Position numbers and translations under genes: made by a program. A stretch of DNA of 64,000 nucleotides, from NCBI GenBank assembly GCA_020638595.1, contig JACKIG010000016.1:57769-121768 (forward strand). Reading direction: 5' to 3'. The stretch is from Rhodospirillaceae bacterium (GTDB lineage Bacteria; Pseudomonadota; Alphaproteobacteria; DSM-16000; Inquilinaceae). This document shows, one piece after another, positions 63,375 through 64,000 of this stretch. The notes under the pieces were generated by a model that made no database searches, had not been told where the DNA came from, and saw only the letters and a program-made list of their open reading frames with translations. How positions within the stretch are numbered: the first letter of the stretch is position 1; the number at the start of each line of letters is the position of its first letter.

Positions 63375-64000
63375 ATGGCCCAGATCCTGCGCGCCCACGA
63401 CCTGACCAAGAGCTTCCGCGGCCTGGTTGCCAACGCCAACGTCAATTTCGAGCTGGAACAGGGCGGCATCCGCTGCATCATCGGGCCGAACGGCGCCGGC
63501 AAGACCACCTTCATCAGCATGATTTCCGGCCATCTGCGCCCCACGGCCGGCAGCATCACCTTCAAGGGCGAGGACGTGACGGCCCTGCCGGTGGCGGCCC
63601 GGGCGCGCCTGGGCATCGGGCGCAAGTTCCAGACGCCCACCGTCTTCCTGAACCTGACCGTGCGCGAGAACCTGGAGCTTGCCGTCCTCGGCAGCCGCCT
63701 GCCGGCGGCCCGGCGCGAGGCCCGCATCGACGAGGCACTGGGACGGGTGCGGCTGGGCGACCTGGACACGCAGACGGTGTCCGCCCTGTCCCACGGCCAG
63801 CGCCAATGGCTGGAGATCGGCATGCTGCTGGCCAACGGTTCGGAACTGCTGCTGCTGGACGAACCGACGGCGGGCATGACGGCGGAGGAAACCCATGCGA
63901 CGGCCGAGCTGGTGCGCACGCTGTCGGCCTCGCTCGGCCTCACCACCATCATCATCGAGCACGACATCGGCTTCGTGCGCGACCTGAAGGCCGACGTCAC
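63375..64000 (+). CDS. Urea/amide ABC transporter ATPase (UrtD/LivG-like), truncated by window end
   Basis: The reading frame is open to the last base, giving 208 codons of an ABC ATPase. Walker A is GPNGAGKTT, the signature LSHGQRQWLEIGML is typical of UrtD, Walker B is LLLLDEPTAGM, and the H-loop is in IIIEHD. It starts 5 bases after the second permease. A second ATPase (UrtE-like) is expected beyond the window. Confidence 0.93.
   Translation, partial: MAQILRAHDLTKSFRGLVANANVNFELEQGGIRCIIGPNGAGKTTFISMISGHLRPTAGSITFKGEDVTALPVAARARLGIGRKFQTPTVFLNLTVRENLELAVLGSRLPAARREARIDEALGRVRLGDLDTQTVSALSHGQRQWLEIGMLLANGSELLLLDEPTAGMTAEETHATAELVRTLSASLGLTTIIIEHDIGFVRDLKADV

Noticed and set aside
1..64000. 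tRNA or rRNA genes and a complete insertion sequence
   Set aside because: I looked in the gaps for tRNA arms, rRNA-like stretches and transposase frames and found none beyond the small RAYT fragment. A dedicated scan could still find a tRNA that I missed.

Overview
The window is about 70% G+C and densely packed. Its gene content (TRAP and urea-type ABC importers, MoaA, malate synthase A, CDGSH and DUF465 small proteins, an AsmA protein, Sua5) fits an alphaproteobacterium, perhaps Rhodospirillales-like. That placement is inferred from style and gene content; no rRNA is present.

Region by region. 0-12 kb: the end of a GH3-family gene, a PAS sensor kinase, and a Pat-type protein acetyltransferase divergent from an acyl-CoA-synthetase-like ligase. 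The ligase is followed by an acyl carrier protein, then a LuxC-type acyl-CoA reductase, an SGNH-like membrane-anchored protein and an MBOAT acyltransferase on the other strand. 12-24 kb: an EamA-OpuAC fusion protein, a hydrolase/XRE-cupin/GNAT group, a two-component system next to a TRAP transporter, and a degenerate MreB paralog. 24-34.8 kb: housekeeping and small genes (ankyrin lipoprotein, CDGSH, DUF465, AsmA, MoaA, malate synthase, orphan ParA, FlaG-like, GcvR-like) and a frameshifted metallophosphatase.

34.9-43.7 kb holds a type I-G (formerly I-U) CRISPR-Cas locus: a 15-repeat array plus one decayed terminal repeat, a leader-like gap, cas2, and then csb2, csb1, a Csb3-type protein and a Cas3 with C-terminal HD domain. 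The cas4-cas1 gene that should lie between csb2 and cas2 is almost entirely gone. Only the last 117 codons of cas1 survive, starting in frame directly after the csb2 stop codon. Interference genes look intact, so the locus looks frozen: able to interfere but not to acquire spacers on its own.

44-56.7 kb: an outer-membrane barrel, Sua5, an FAD-linked oxidase, a 107-bp-period tandem repeat, an alcohol dehydrogenase killed by one amber codon beside its HxlR regulator, a RAYT transposase scrap, a VapBC/FitAB toxin-antitoxin pair, a TraB/GumN protein, a perfect 79-bp inverted repeat, TspO, and a phosphatidylserine-decarboxylase-like enzyme with a PsiD-like layout.

56.9-64 kb is one catabolic unit: an AmiC-like amide sensor, an AmiR-like ANTAR antiterminator, a leader with small hexaloop hairpins followed by a terminator, a nitrilase-family amidase, and a urea/amide-type ABC importer whose ATPase runs off the window. 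One family of REP-like inverted pairs recurs at about 21.6, 47.4-48.0, 53.1 and 58.1 kb, twice within a transporter or sensor gene group directly after a binding-protein gene.
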